Positions 1 to 12,600 of a DNA stretch of 21,110 bases are shown piece by piece. Numbering within the stretch: the first letter of the stretch is position 1; each line of letters begins with the position of its first letter. Where the stretch lies: NCBI GenBank assembly GCA_019648995.1, contig BLXT01004871.1, forward strand, positions 1,052,567 through 1,073,676, written 5' to 3'. The DNA is from Plakobranchus ocellatus (lineage: Eukaryota > Mollusca > Gastropoda > Plakobranchidae). Below the pieces are notes generated by a model that ran no database searches, was not told where the DNA came from, and was given only the letters and a program-made list of their open reading frames with translations. The position numbers and the translations under genes were made by a program.

Positions 1-24
1 GAGGGAGGGAGGGTAGGGTAGGGG
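1..24 (+). repeat. G-run tract with G-quadruplex potential
   Basis: Five runs of three or more G (3-5, 7-9, 11-13, 16-18, 21-24) are separated by 1-2 bases. This fits the G3N1-7 four-run rule on the sense strand of the intron. Whether it folds in RNA or DNA is unknown, and the tract may continue off the left edge. Confidence 0.6.
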
Positions 25-582
25 AACTGATTTTTGATGCAATCTCTCCTGTTTCACTTTTAACATCATGTTTGTTAGTTGTAGTTTTCAGCTAAACAAA
101 TGAAACGGTAGCCTTATTTGAAAAGCTGAAATAATTTTATTACGTATCATGTGAATTTAAAATGAGCCATGAACTTGCATCTTGAGATTGAAGCTAATAT
201 ACATAATTGTGGACAAAGAAATCTTCCTTTAGTCGAGCTCTGCCCAATACAAAATTTAAAACTCAGGACTAAAATGCAAACGCTGCTTTGCCTGGAAAAA
301 AAAACATTTTTGAACTTCCAATTTTAGACTTATTTCCCGAAAAAATCCACAGAAGTCCCAGCAGGTGCTGTGTGATGCAAAGATTATTATTTTGATATCA
401 TGCTTGCATCGCCTTGCTTAAAGAAACTTTAAGCAGTTAATATTTCTGTTAGATTCTTACATTTAATGTATATAGTCCAGTTACAAAATTGGCATCAACT
501 TTTTTTGTTTTGCTTATATAGTTTGGTTATGTTGTAGAAAAATTCTGGCAAAAGCAAAGGTCTTTTTTTTCTCTCTCCTCAG
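1..582 (+). other. 3' part of an upstream intron of GPCPD1
   Basis: This stretch ends in a pyrimidine tract and an AG acceptor at 581-582, directly before the first exon visible here. It is AT-rich, has no convincing exon, and starts with a G-rich run described separately. The upstream exons of the gene lie outside the window. Confidence 0.8.
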
Positions 583-696
583 AATCTGAATGACCATGAG
601 CTGTGTGTTCCGCAGCCCCAAGGTCCTGTAGGACTTATCTACAACCACAACGACTATATTGTATTCCGCTCACAGATGCCAGACCCTGGATCAATG
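583..696 (+). CDS. GPCPD1: GPCPD1 exon 1 in window (phase 0-0)
   Basis: The acceptor follows a C/T tract ending CTCAG and the donor is GTAGGT. The exon encodes 38 residues, with PVGLIYNHNDY and FRSQMPDPGSM. The second matches the part of vertebrate GPCPD1 just before the ELIFDFFEE-like segment. It is an internal exon, because the acceptor and reading frame both continue leftwards. Confidence 0.88.
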
Positions 697-3600
697 GTAG
701 GTTCTAGTGTTTGCCAGAAAGGCCATTTTTTCTTTGAAAAAAAAAGCAATTAGAAGAGACAAATATTGTTTTGGTTTATATCTGCCAATAACACACATAT
801 AATATATATAGAAGAATGAAAATGCCTTTGTAGACACTTTGCAAAGATATTGCTTGCAAAAATTATGTCCTTTAAAATTTGAAAGACATGAGCTTTGTAT
901 GACTGCAAAATTTTCACTGGAAGGAATTGTATAAACTGGATCATCTGAAATTCATATTTTGTTGAGCTCTTGAATGACTTTTTTTTTAAACCCTTCCTCA
1001 ATAGGGTTTTCAATTGGATTTTTATGTATGCGAGTCCAACCGAGCGCCCAAGTTTGTTGGCTCCTCCCACCTTCTCCCTCACAAACAGAAAGACTCGCAG
1101 TTCAAACGAAAAGTGCCTATCATTGGATGCAAGTACCGGCCCATCGGAGAGCTAACGGGTAGGTAGATTATTGCACTAGTGAATCCATTGTTACTTTTAT
1201 CAAAATAAATAAATATGTTCTGCTAGTTTTTCTTATAAATTTACACCCTTTGATGCTTTTCTTTGTCTTGATTTACAAAAAAAACCAACCTTTTTTCTAT
1301 GGCTCATGAAATAAAGAAAAAGAATAACTAGTAAGGCACTTATATTATTTAATTTTGATCTTCATGTGCCATAATTTTAAGCAAAAAATGTTTACCTATC
1401 TTTCAGCATGGATACTCTCAGCTGTTTAATATATCGTAGTCCTTTTTAGTTAATGATTTGCTGAAGGTGTCTTGTCTACCTTATTTGATGTTTTATTAAA
1501 GTTCTTTGCTTGTCTGTACTTGGTTTGCTTCCTTTTATTTTTCCACTGAAAGAAAACTTTATATCCTTTATGACAAAAGTGGTGACATTAAATTTCATCA
1601 TTAAGAATTTGTTGGAAGGAGAATTTTTTGCGAGGGAAATATGGATAATCTTTACACAATTGTGTGTGTGTCTAGGGAAAGGGCCCATAAGTCATCAGGA
1701 GTGTTTTTAAGATATAGGCCAATAAGTGTTGGTAGATGGTCAGACACAAAAAATGCAGTTTTACCAGATTATCCCAGTTTATCCATTTCTAACAGTTTCA
1801 CAAAAGGATTTGCTTGAATAGTAGGTTTAAATAATTTTCATTTTCATCTTAAATTTTTATGCTCGGAAAATGTAAAATTAAGTTCTGGATTTTTAAAGCT
1901 GATTTTCTTAAAACTGTGTTTTCACACTTTGTGTGCAAAAACTGTGATATCTTTAAAACTACTGAAGATACCTTGAACATTCAAAAACTAGTGTGCTCTG
2001 CATCAAATTTTCTATAAGAAAATGTATAACTATATATCTAAAATTTTCTTTCTGACGACTTATGGGCCTTTTCCCAGACACACACACAATTTTTTGGGCA
2101 GGCTTGCAACATTGGAACATATATTAAAAAGTATTTTTGTTTTAAATTTGAAGGATGCCTCCCTCAACATTTTTACTCTCCTTTCATTGACATAATATAT
2201 GGTATTTTTTCCCAGTGGAGTGCCTGATTGCCAAACCGGTGCCTGGAATGACCATGAAACTGGACTCCAGCTATCAGACTCACTGGAAGAAGAAAGACCT
2301 GGAGAAAGGTCTTGAAAGATCACTTGACATAGGCCATCGTGGCATGGGGGCTTCCTATTCCAGGTGGGTAATGATAACACTAGGATTATTACAGGCCTTA
2401 CAGTGTATGGTCAGTTTTACTGAACTGTTGATCATGTTGAGAAATCAGCAGCACCAGCAACAGTCTTGGAGATGTGCCGAGCAATGGTTATGTTTTTTGT
2501 TGAGTGTAAAATTGTTTGCTGGTTGAATGTTTAATTAAGATTAAGTTGGCCTTTATCACGTGTCAATGAAGAATTTTTTATGTAATTTATTGTATAGACA
2601 TTGATTGAATCATATAAACAGATTTTTCTTGACAAGGAATTTCTTCCCTTTTTTGTGATTTATTATTTATGATCTACATGATTCTTTTTTATAATATTTA
2701 CCAAGCAGCTAAAGGATGTTTTTGTCATTGTCACGATCATCTATTGTAACTTTAGGGCTGAAAGTGTTCTGGAGGCAGCAGTTTTGGTGTTGGGTCTTCA
2801 CAGATGCCAACATGTTTGGAAACTACAGTTTTTTTAAGTGAGAATACATACCAAGTTGGACGTGACTTTCATCTAGTCGAGGCGTCGGGGCTATCCTTTG
2901 TGTAAATTACAGCCTGGCGTTACGACCTTCGTTCTGTTAGATAAGGAAATGTTGGATGTCATTTCATGACCATGCATAATTTTGCTGACTGTTGCTGTGC
3001 AAGCCGTGAGGCCAGGCTTGTTAGGCAAAGTGTCAGGCTTGTTTGTCAACTACCGCAGACAGTCACATGTCTCTCACGACAGCTACAGCAATCAGCATCG
3101 CCTCCAGTATACTTGCAGCCTTTAACTTGTTTGATAAAAAAAAGGAAGGAAACGTGACGCTGTTTTATTGCAAGAATATCTTACCTTTCGACTCCGCAGA
3201 GTGAGCACACTGAAAGAGAACACCGTGGCATCTTTTACGGCTGCTTTCAATCATGTGAGTTCTCAGTGCAACCTGGTAACGTTTGTGTGTCTCATAGAGA
3301 GTTTGACCCTTTACAGAAAGCCAAATTCAGACTTTTTTTTACTCTTTTTAAAATTTTTTTTAAAACGCGGCTTGGTTGCTTTAAAGTTGCCTCTTTTTTT
3401 TTTGGGCAGGTAGTTTTGCTTTTCAAAATACTTAAATAGTTTGCTTTTTTTTTTTTTTGCTTCTTTTACTTTTGCTCACTTTGTTGTATTTGGCATGAAT
3501 TCTTCTGTTCATATGAAAAGATTCTCGGAGCCCTAGTAAAGTTACTGACTTACTTATTAACCATTTTGTGCGGCTCGTTCCTGTGCCTTGTGTCCTGGGT

Positions 3601-6600
3601 GAATGAGTGAAACATCGAAACCTGTTATTTTGGTATTAAAAAATCTTTTTCATTGCTCTGCTCATAAGAAATCTGTAGTTTTTTAATCTTGAGAACAAAA
3701 AATATATTTGGAAGTAAATGAGTGAGAGTAGTCTCTAGTGACTTATTAGCTCAGGACACAAAGTACTATGTTCAGAGTACCTTACAAATCTAATACAAGC
3801 TAGGCAAAAAAAAAAAGTGGATTTGATGACATAATTTGAAAATAGAAAACTGCTTTTTGTTGTTGATGTTGTTGTAATTACAAGGAAAACTTCAGTTTTT
3901 TTACTATTTGTATAATGAACGACAAAAGTATTTTGAAAAATATGTGTTTGGAAAATATGAGCCAAAAAAAAAAAATCCTCAAGTAAAACATGACTCAAAC
4001 AAGAGGGCTGTAAACAGAATCAGGTGAGTGAATAAGAGAAAGGATCTGTACTAAATTGTCCTTGGATTTGCAAAAGTACTCTTCTGCAGGCATCCGGGGA
4101 AATTTTTGGCACAGAATGCACAAACAAATATTTAGTTGATAATGTGCCCCCCCCCCCCCCCCAAAAAAAAATCCTTAGGATGCAGCCCTATCAAAGACTT
4201 ATACTTTGATTGATCATATCATATATATTTCATAATTTTTTTTTTTTTCAGTTATGATTATATGTATCAAGAGTTTGATGTGTGATGCCAAGATACTCTG
4301 CTGGCAGGTTGTGCCGGAAAATCTGCAGCGTGGCATGCGTGTATCTGTTTATGTGATTGTGGCTTTTGCAAATTCCTTTTAGCTTTTGTTGCATTGTTAG
4401 AAACACTCGTCTCATCGCAAGGCCTTGGCTATTCTGCTACACCATTCAGGTTGATGGTTTACATCGTAATCCGCGGACTCTTGTGGCTTGTTCTGCGTTA
4501 CAGCCAGGTAGGAAGCATTGTGATCCCCCTTACAGTTTCAGTTGCAAGTTCTACCCTGGCTGAGTGAGAGATAATCTTGTAAGTCCCCCCATCCCCCCCC
4601 TTACCTGCTCCAGGTATGCATTGAAAAAAGAAGCGGCTTCATCCAAAATAAAGCAAACACAGAGAGAGGAAGATATTGCCAATTTTTTGTTTCAATATAT
4701 TATGTGTAACAGTCCCACAAAATCAGTTGAGTTGCGGTTTTGCATGACTGATTTTAAATGAAAACCATTAACTAAAAGGGCAAAAACTATTCACTCTTTG
4801 TGGAGAACTTCTTATAGACATGCTATAGACTTGCAGCACATAATGCGTTTGGTATTTTTACTTCTTTACTTGAATATTTTGAGTTGATCTCAGTGATGCA
4901 GGCCCGCAACTGGACTCATTTTGTGAGACGGCTACACATTATGCTTGTATACATGTATGGGTTTTGCTTTCCGCTTGATTAACTTTTTGCCTTTTTTATT
5001 TATTTATTTTTTTCTTGCATTCTGCTTTTTTTGCGGTTCCCATATTTCATGTATAAGAGAAGAAATAATTATAAAGGGGATGAAAAAAGTCTCCAGCTGT
5101 AATAAAAGCATAAGCCTTCTGCTTTCCTCAGTGTCCTGCCGCAAGACTGGAAATGCGTCTTTCGCATCACCGATTTTCTCTAATGTTTAGGGTTTTATAC
5201 CTTTTCTCACTTGACGGGCTTCACAAAAATCATTGAGTTTTCCTTCTCTTTTTCTTTTCTCAATGGATTGCTTTTTCATCTTTTTTTTATTTTTTTTTCA
5301 CTAAATCAAAATTTTGCTCGATGTGCTATACAGGGTGCAGACTTTGTTGAGTTTGATGTTTTGCTGAGCAAGGACAAGGTCCCAGTTGTGTATCACGACT
5401 TTGCTGTGAAAGTTCTATACTCAAATGTAAGCATTTGTTCATACTTTGACATGAAACCTTTTTTGTTTTTTCAATTTAGAAAAAAAAATCATGCAACCAA
5501 AGTTTACCTGAGTAGCTAACATTTGCGTCTAGGAGAAAGACATTAATGTCAACCTTTTTAGGACGCCGACCCCCGTTCCAGTTATGAACAAAATGTAACC
5601 TTTTGGGACGCAGGTAACTGATTCGGTCACAAGGGTTTTACACCCCTTTAAGACCCTGACCTCCGCTGCAGTTACCTCAGAGTTTTGAATTCTTATATGA
5701 TGATTTTATACAAATATTCACGAAAAGCAAAAATTTGTGCATCCGTAGGGAAGAGTGTGTCCACCCATTGTGTCTGTAGGGAATTTTAATGATCTGGGTG
5801 CTGCTTCCTGAAAAGGTTAATAATGAGATACTAAAAGGTATACTGAAAAATAAGAATGTAGCAATATCTGAAATGGAACACAGCATTGTTTTGAATGACA
5901 TCCATGGAGATATGGATTAAAAAATCGGAAGTCTAACTGATGTAACAAAGTTGCAATTGCAAAAAGTGAAGAAAAAAAAAAGCCAGTTTAAAATTTTTAA
6001 AACCATATCTTTTTGTCAGACAAACCTCTTTAAGCTGCTAAAGTAAGCTAAGTGAAGAAAATTCTAAAATATTTTTACCTAAGGCTGAAAAATCACAGTA
6101 ATCTTTGAACAAATTTATGCCATTTCATCCTTTTCTTTTGTATAAAATTTCAAAACTTTATAAAAAAACGTAATATGTACATGTATCAATTAAAACTTTA
6201 AAAAAGAAAAGGTTTAATTTTGGTACGGGTATCTAAAAAATATATTATGACAAAACTCTTATTTGGAGTTCTATTCTCTCTCTCCTCATTTCCTTTTCTT
6301 TGCCCCTTCTCTCCCACATCGCAGAAAAAGAAACACAATAAAGATTCAGAACTGTTTGAGATTCCTGTGCAGAGCCTCACTCTTGCCCAGCTCCAGTCCA
6401 TGCGACTCTTCTCTGGCGAAAAGAACGTCGGTCAGTGCTTCTATTTGATGTGTTTCAGGGGGCGGGGAATGTCGACTAAATAGCAGTTTTTGTTGAACAT
6501 GTAACTTAGCTGTTTTACCAGGACGAGTGACATTGAGGTTTATTATTTGCGGTTTTCTTTCTTTTTTTTTATTTTTGGGGGGGGGAAGGTAGCTTTTTAT

Positions 6601-9600
6601 GACCAAGTAATGACTTGGCAAAATGTTTGTTACTTTTTTTGATATTGAAGTGAGGAGGAACAAGAGTAAGATGTGGTAATGTCGAGCAGTTTTCAAAGTA
6701 TAGCTCGGCTCACCAATTTGTGACTTTATCGCTCTTTTTATCAGAAATCAACAATGAATTGGAAGAAGACTCCTTGCGGCATGACCCCTTCCCTACGCTG
6801 GAGGAAGTTCTCAAGTCTGTCGACGAAAGTTTAGGGTTTAATGTGGAGATCAAGTATCCACAAGAGCTCATTGTAAGTTCTGTCACTCTGTGTGTTTTGC
6901 TGATCTCGATAAAGACGATTTACAATGATTTACAATCAAACCAGAAAAAGTTTTGAAATGCTTTTGTGATTTCAATGTGAAAAATTGGGGAAAAAATTAC
7001 ATAAATAGACGTAAGTGCACACATTCCAAAATGCTTAATTCATGCCTTAGTATGATTGATATTTTTTTCTATTACTTTTGTCAGTAAAAATGTACACCCC
7101 AAAAATGTTATTAGAGGGAACATTTGAGTCAAGGAGTAATTAAAGGTATAAATTTTATCATTTTTGTATAGTAAGATACCAAAACACTGTGACATTCAAG
7201 TATGCTATTGTTCAAAATGCATTCCTTAAGAAAACATTTTACTTGAACTATTATTTTGTACCTGAATATTTTTGTTGATATTCTTTCTGTGTAAAGCATG
7301 CAATCTCTGAAAATTTTAAGGCCAAGGATTTCAGATTTGTCAAACTTTCAGCACAATGGGATACATGATTACAGGATACTATAATAACCAGGTTAATGCG
7401 CACCACCTTGCATTTCAGTGATCTAATCATCTGATTTTCAAAATCTGTCTCCTCCTAGAAATCAAGTTCAGAAGATCATTTGAAACCTTTCTAACATATT
7501 CTGAAACTCATCATCCAAACTAATACAAATGTTTTTTCATATCTCTTTATATTTTGATATTGATGTAGAGTAAATATGATCTTTGTAGAGCAAAAGAGAA
7601 GGAAAAATTGTGAAATTAATACTCTAGTAAGGAAAAAGTCAAAGGTCAGGTGCAGTGCTGTGCTCAGTCTAGACTACGACTGCCCCCTGGATGAAAAATG
7701 ATCATCTTGATTGTTATGTTTTTGCATGAGCAATGAAACAATTATGACGTGCGATGTATTTTCTGTCAGGATGACACCTGGGAAATGGAGAACTTTGTGG
7801 ACCCCAACGAGAACCTGGATCAGATTCTGCGGACTGTGTTTGCCCATGCCGGCTCGAGGAAGATTGTATTCTCCAGCTTCGATCCAGACACTTGTATCTT
7901 GTAAGCTGACTGCGAACTCTTCACAAGGATGAGGAGAGACTGACCAATATTTATAGTCAATAGAATAGAGATGGTTAGAGTATTGATGAAGGAAGAAAGT
8001 AGTAGAAGACGAAACTGAAAGCCAAGAAAAAAAATATTAGCTAGATTGGTGAAAAATGAAAGTAAAACTAGATATACATATATATGTATTTATATAGGCC
8101 TATATTATATATCATATTTGTCTATATTTAAATGGTTTGAGACCAGGTCAAATAGATCCTTAATTGCTGTTGCAACAATTTAAATCTTTAAAACCAGTTT
8201 TAACAGTTTTGAAATTGGGATAAGGATAGGTTGATACTGGTATCAGAGAACAGTATTAACAGTAAAAGGACATTTTAGAGAAGATGAGAATCTGTGCTTA
8301 TTCTCACATATTTTTTGTTGCTTTCCTTGATCATGTTTCTCTCTGTATCTCTTGTTTGTCTTTTTCTTTTTTTTCTCTCTCTCTGTATAGTTCTGTTTTT
8401 TGCTTTTGTGTCCAATTTTCCCTTCCTTCTTTTTTTTCTTCAGCTTTCTCCCTCTATCATACTCTTTCTCTGTCACACATACACACACACACACTCTCTC
8501 TCTCTCTAATCGGACTTTCAAAACCCTCTTTCTCCCAGACTGAAGCTGAAGCAGAACAAGTATCCAGTCATGTTTCTCCACCAGGGTCAGACAAACATTT
8601 ATGTCAGATACAAAGACCATCGAGCCTCCGCCTTTGGATGGGGTATTAACTTTGCTCTTTCGGAGCATCTATTGGTGAGGGCTTGCTAACTTAACAGGCT
8701 CAGAAATATGTGTGTGTGTGTGTGTGGGGGGGAGGGGGGAGGGGGCTTCAGTAGGAAGGGTTGGTTGATGTACTGGGCTTCAACCTTGGCTTGACTTGAT
8801 CTGATGTGTAACACAGTGCATTTGATTTTCTGATTTATCTGAAACTATTAATTTTCCTACTGGTAAGAAGTGTATTATTGTAAGTAAATTGGTAAGCAAA
8901 GTGACAGTTATTGAGGGCTATGTGGGTATCAAATGTTGTAAGCAAGCAGCCACTAAAAGGGGTTGATTGTGCTTAGAAACCAATAACCAGGACATGTGTT
9001 ATGTCCAAGAAGAAACAAAGTTGAGAAATGAAAAAATCGGAATAGATATGCTTTTTAGAGAAAAAAAATCTTTTTAACTCTAGTTCTGCCCAGAAATCAA
9101 CGAAATTAGCAAATATATGTCGTCAAGACAAGGCTAGGTGTCCACATTAAATATAACACACTTTCACATTTTAAGAGGCCACATTCAATCACCTGACTTA
9201 AGTTAATAGTGATATTTAGATCCAACTAATAAGAAAAGAATGAAAAATGATAAATAAAAATTGTCCTTATTTCTTTGAGAAAAAAAAATGTTGCCATTTT
9301 ACTTTATACACAGGTCAGAAAAGGTGTCTAAAGCCAATCGATCACTCAAATATTTATAAGCCTTTCTGTGTATGTCGGGCATTTGATTCAATATACATAT
9401 CATAAAGTATATTTCTTGTTTTTTTGCTCAATGGAACAATTGAATTCTTTTGCACATCGCACAATTTTTTTGTGTCTAATTTTATTTCTTTGTGTTCACA
9501 TATTGAATTATTTTTCTTCAGTTTCAAGATTTTTTTTTGCCAAGTAGTGGTTTGTTTGAAATTCCTTTTCACATGTAGGCCTATTTTTTTTTTCTTTAAA

Positions 9601-12600
9601 GGGTCTTGCACTTCATACCGAAGTCCTGCTGAGGGATCTGAGCTTATTGGAGCGATGCTTTTCCCACAAAATGGTTGTCTTTGTATGGGGGGATGATAAC
9701 AATGATCCTCACATCATCCGACAAATGCGAAACCTCAAAGTAGATGGAGTAATCTATGACAGGCAAGTCAAATGAAATGAACCTATGTGGGTATAAAATT
9801 ACCCCTGAACTGTTTCAACAATGCCAAACAATTTACCTCTATCATTCAATTGTGGGTGGAAAAACCACCCTGGTTTAATGTTAAGCTTTTTAAGATGGCC
9901 CAAGTCACAAATTGCTAGACAAATGTACGGTGGTGAAGGTCAAATGCATTCTGTTTTCTGTCTTGACCACCATCTCTCCTCCTTCTTGTGTTGTTTGTGT
10001 AATACAACATGGGTCAGTGAACATGCAGGCTTGACCACCATCTCTCCTCCTTCTTGTGTTGTTTGTGTAATACAACATGGTGCAGTGAACATGCAGGCTT
10101 GACCACCATCTCTCCTCCTTCATGTGTTGTGTTTGTGTAATAAAATATGGTTCAGTGAACATGCAGGCTTGACCAACATCTCTACTCCTTCATGTGTGTT
10201 TGTGTAATACAACATGGGTCAGTGAACATGCAGGCTTGACCACCATCTCTTCTTCTTCTTCATGTGTGTTTGTGTAATAAAACATGGTGCAGTGAACATG
10301 CAGGCTTGACCACCATCTCTCCTCCTTCATGTGTGTTTGTGTAATACAACATGGTTCAGTGAACATGCAGGCTTGACCACCATCTCTCCTTCTTCATGTG
10401 TTGTGTTTGTGTAATAAAACATGGTTCAGTGAACATGCAGGCTTGACCAACATCTCTTCTTCTTCATGTGTTGTGTTTGTGTAATACAACATGGTTCAGT
10501 GAACATGCTGGCTTGACCAACATCTCTTCTTCTCCATGTGTGTTTGTGTAATACAACATGGTTTAGTGAACATGCAGGCTTGACCACCATCTCTCCTCCT
10601 TCATGTGTTGTGTTTGTGTAATAAAACATGGTTCAGTGAACATGCAGGCTTGACCACCATCTCTCCTCCTTCATGTGTTGTGTTTGTGTAATACAACATG
10701 GTTCAGTGGACATGCAGGCTTGACCACCATCTCTTCTTCTTGTTCATGTGTGTTTGTGTAATAAAACATGGTTCAGTGAACGTGCAGGTTTGACCACCAT
10801 CTCTTCTTCTTCATGTGTGTTTGTGTAATACAACATGGTTCAGTGAACATGCAGGCTTGNNNNNNNNNNNNNNTACAACATGGTGCAGTGAACATGCAGG
10901 CTTGACCACCATCTCTACTCCTTCATGTGTGTTTGTGTAATACAACATGGGTCAGTGAACATGCAGGTTTGACCACCATCTCTTCTTCTTCATGTGTGTT
11001 TGTGTAATACAACATGGTTCAGTGAACATGCAGGCTTGACCACCATCTCTGCTCCTTCATGTGTTGTGTTTGTGTAATACAACATGGTGCAGTGAACATG
11101 CAGGCTTGACCACCATCTTTACTCCTTCATGTGTTGTGTTTGTGTAATACAACATGGTGCAGTGAACATGCAGGCTTGACCACCATCTCTACTCCTTCAT
11201 GTGTGTTTGTGTAATACAACATGGTTCAGTGAACATGCAGGCTTGACCACCATCTCTACTTCTTCATGTGTTGTGTTTATGTAATAATACAACATGGTTC
11301 AGTGAACATGCAGACTTGACCACCATCTCTAATCCTTTATGTGTTGTGTTTGTGTAATACAACATGGTTCAGTGAACATGCAGGCTTGACCAACATTTCT
11401 TCTTCATGTGTGTTTGTGTAATACAACATGGTTCAGTGAACATGCAGGCTTGACCACCATCTCTACTCCTTCATGTGTGTTTGTGTAATAAAACATGGTT
11501 CAGTGAACATACAGGCTTGACCACCATCTCTCCTCCTTCACGTATGTTTGTGTAATACAACATGGTTCAGTGAACATGCAGGCTTGACCACCATCTCTCC
11601 TCCTTCACGTATGTTTGTGTAATACAACATGGTTCAGTGAACATGCAGGCTTGACCACTATCTCTCCTGCTGCATGTGTGTGTTTGTGTAGTTCAACATG
11701 GTTCAGTGAACATGCAGGCTTGACCACCATCTTCTAGTTTGGGGTCTTACTATTTTCTGTAAGGTCTCAAGGTGTTCTTTATGAGGGAAAAGAGTAGGGG
11801 CCTATTCCAGCAGGCCAAAATTTCGCTTACAACTGCTTTGTATGAATGTAACGCTGAATTGCTTGTTTACTCTATCGGTGCGTGTGGGCTAATTTTGTTA
11901 ACCATAGAATTGTTTTAAATTTTTTTTAAATACTATGGGAATTTTTCTTTCAGCTTTTGAGTATTCCTCAAAATTTTCAATTTGACATATGATTACATAA
12001 TAATGATCGATTGAAAATCAGTTTGGACTGACCTGAGGTAATTTCAGAAACCCTCCATTATTTTTTACAATGTAAAGTATGGGGTGAGTTTGTTACCCCT
12101 GACGTACGGATAGGTATATAGCAATTTTTTTACTATGCGGTATGGGGGCGCAGTTACCCCATACATACTGATAAGACCATATTGCTATTAAAATGTGGGG
12201 GCACTCAGCTACCCCTGACATATGGATCTGATAATAAAAGACCTTGTACAGATAGGGTTAAGGTAGAAATCAATGAAAAGAAGTAACTTAGAGGTTGGAA
12301 AATTTCATCATGTCTTAATTTTTAAATCATAGGAAGGACTTTAATTAATGTTTTGCATTGGCCAGTTGATAGGTCATTAATAATTATTATTATTGTCATT
12401 ATTTATTTCAATAGGGTAGAGGAATATTTTCAAATTATATGAAAACTTTTGTAGACTCAATATCCGACCTAATCAGTTGATTTATTCTTCTATTGAAGGA
12501 TTGATTGTCACAAGCCTGAGCATCAAGGCCCAGAGTTTCAACTGAGTTCAGCTAAAGACGCAGCCTCTTTCATGCAAGTTGTGAAGGCTGACGAGAAGGC

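Larger units (their letters stand above)
9763..12498 (+). other. Intron 10 (GC-AG, 2,736 nt) with large minisatellite
   Basis: The donor is ACAG/GCAAGT, a typical strong-context GC donor. The nearby GT at 9767-9768 would add GCAA to exon 10 and make exon 11 begin GAT TGA, a stop, so the GC site is required for the full protein. The intron holds the minisatellite (9962-11732), an assembly gap and a three-unit diverged repeat (12077-12241). Confidence 0.9.

Noticed and set aside
3191-3203. Alternative tandem acceptor at exon 4 (CAGAG)
   Set aside because: Moving the acceptor by two bases breaks the frame; only 3200 fits the phases on both sides.
4383-4507. GC-richer segment in intron 4 bounded by TTTTAG and GTAGGA, like a cassette exon
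   Set aside because: Exons 4 and 5 join in phase 0, and in that frame the segment meets TAG after five codons. Its one open frame is unlike any GPCPD1 region.
8243-8668. Long open frames on both strands across the end of intron 8
   Set aside because: They are produced by T-, CT- and CA-rich low-complexity sequence, and they overlap exon 9 in the wrong frame.
9905-10629. Repetitive open frames (HVH/ITQT-type repeats) on the - strand
   Set aside because: They are translations of the minisatellite and shift frame where unit lengths change; there is no independent evidence of coding.
10860-10873. CRISPR-like array interpretation of the repeats
   Set aside because: The units are contiguous near-identical 65-70-bp copies without unique spacers, in a eukaryotic intron; it is a minisatellite.
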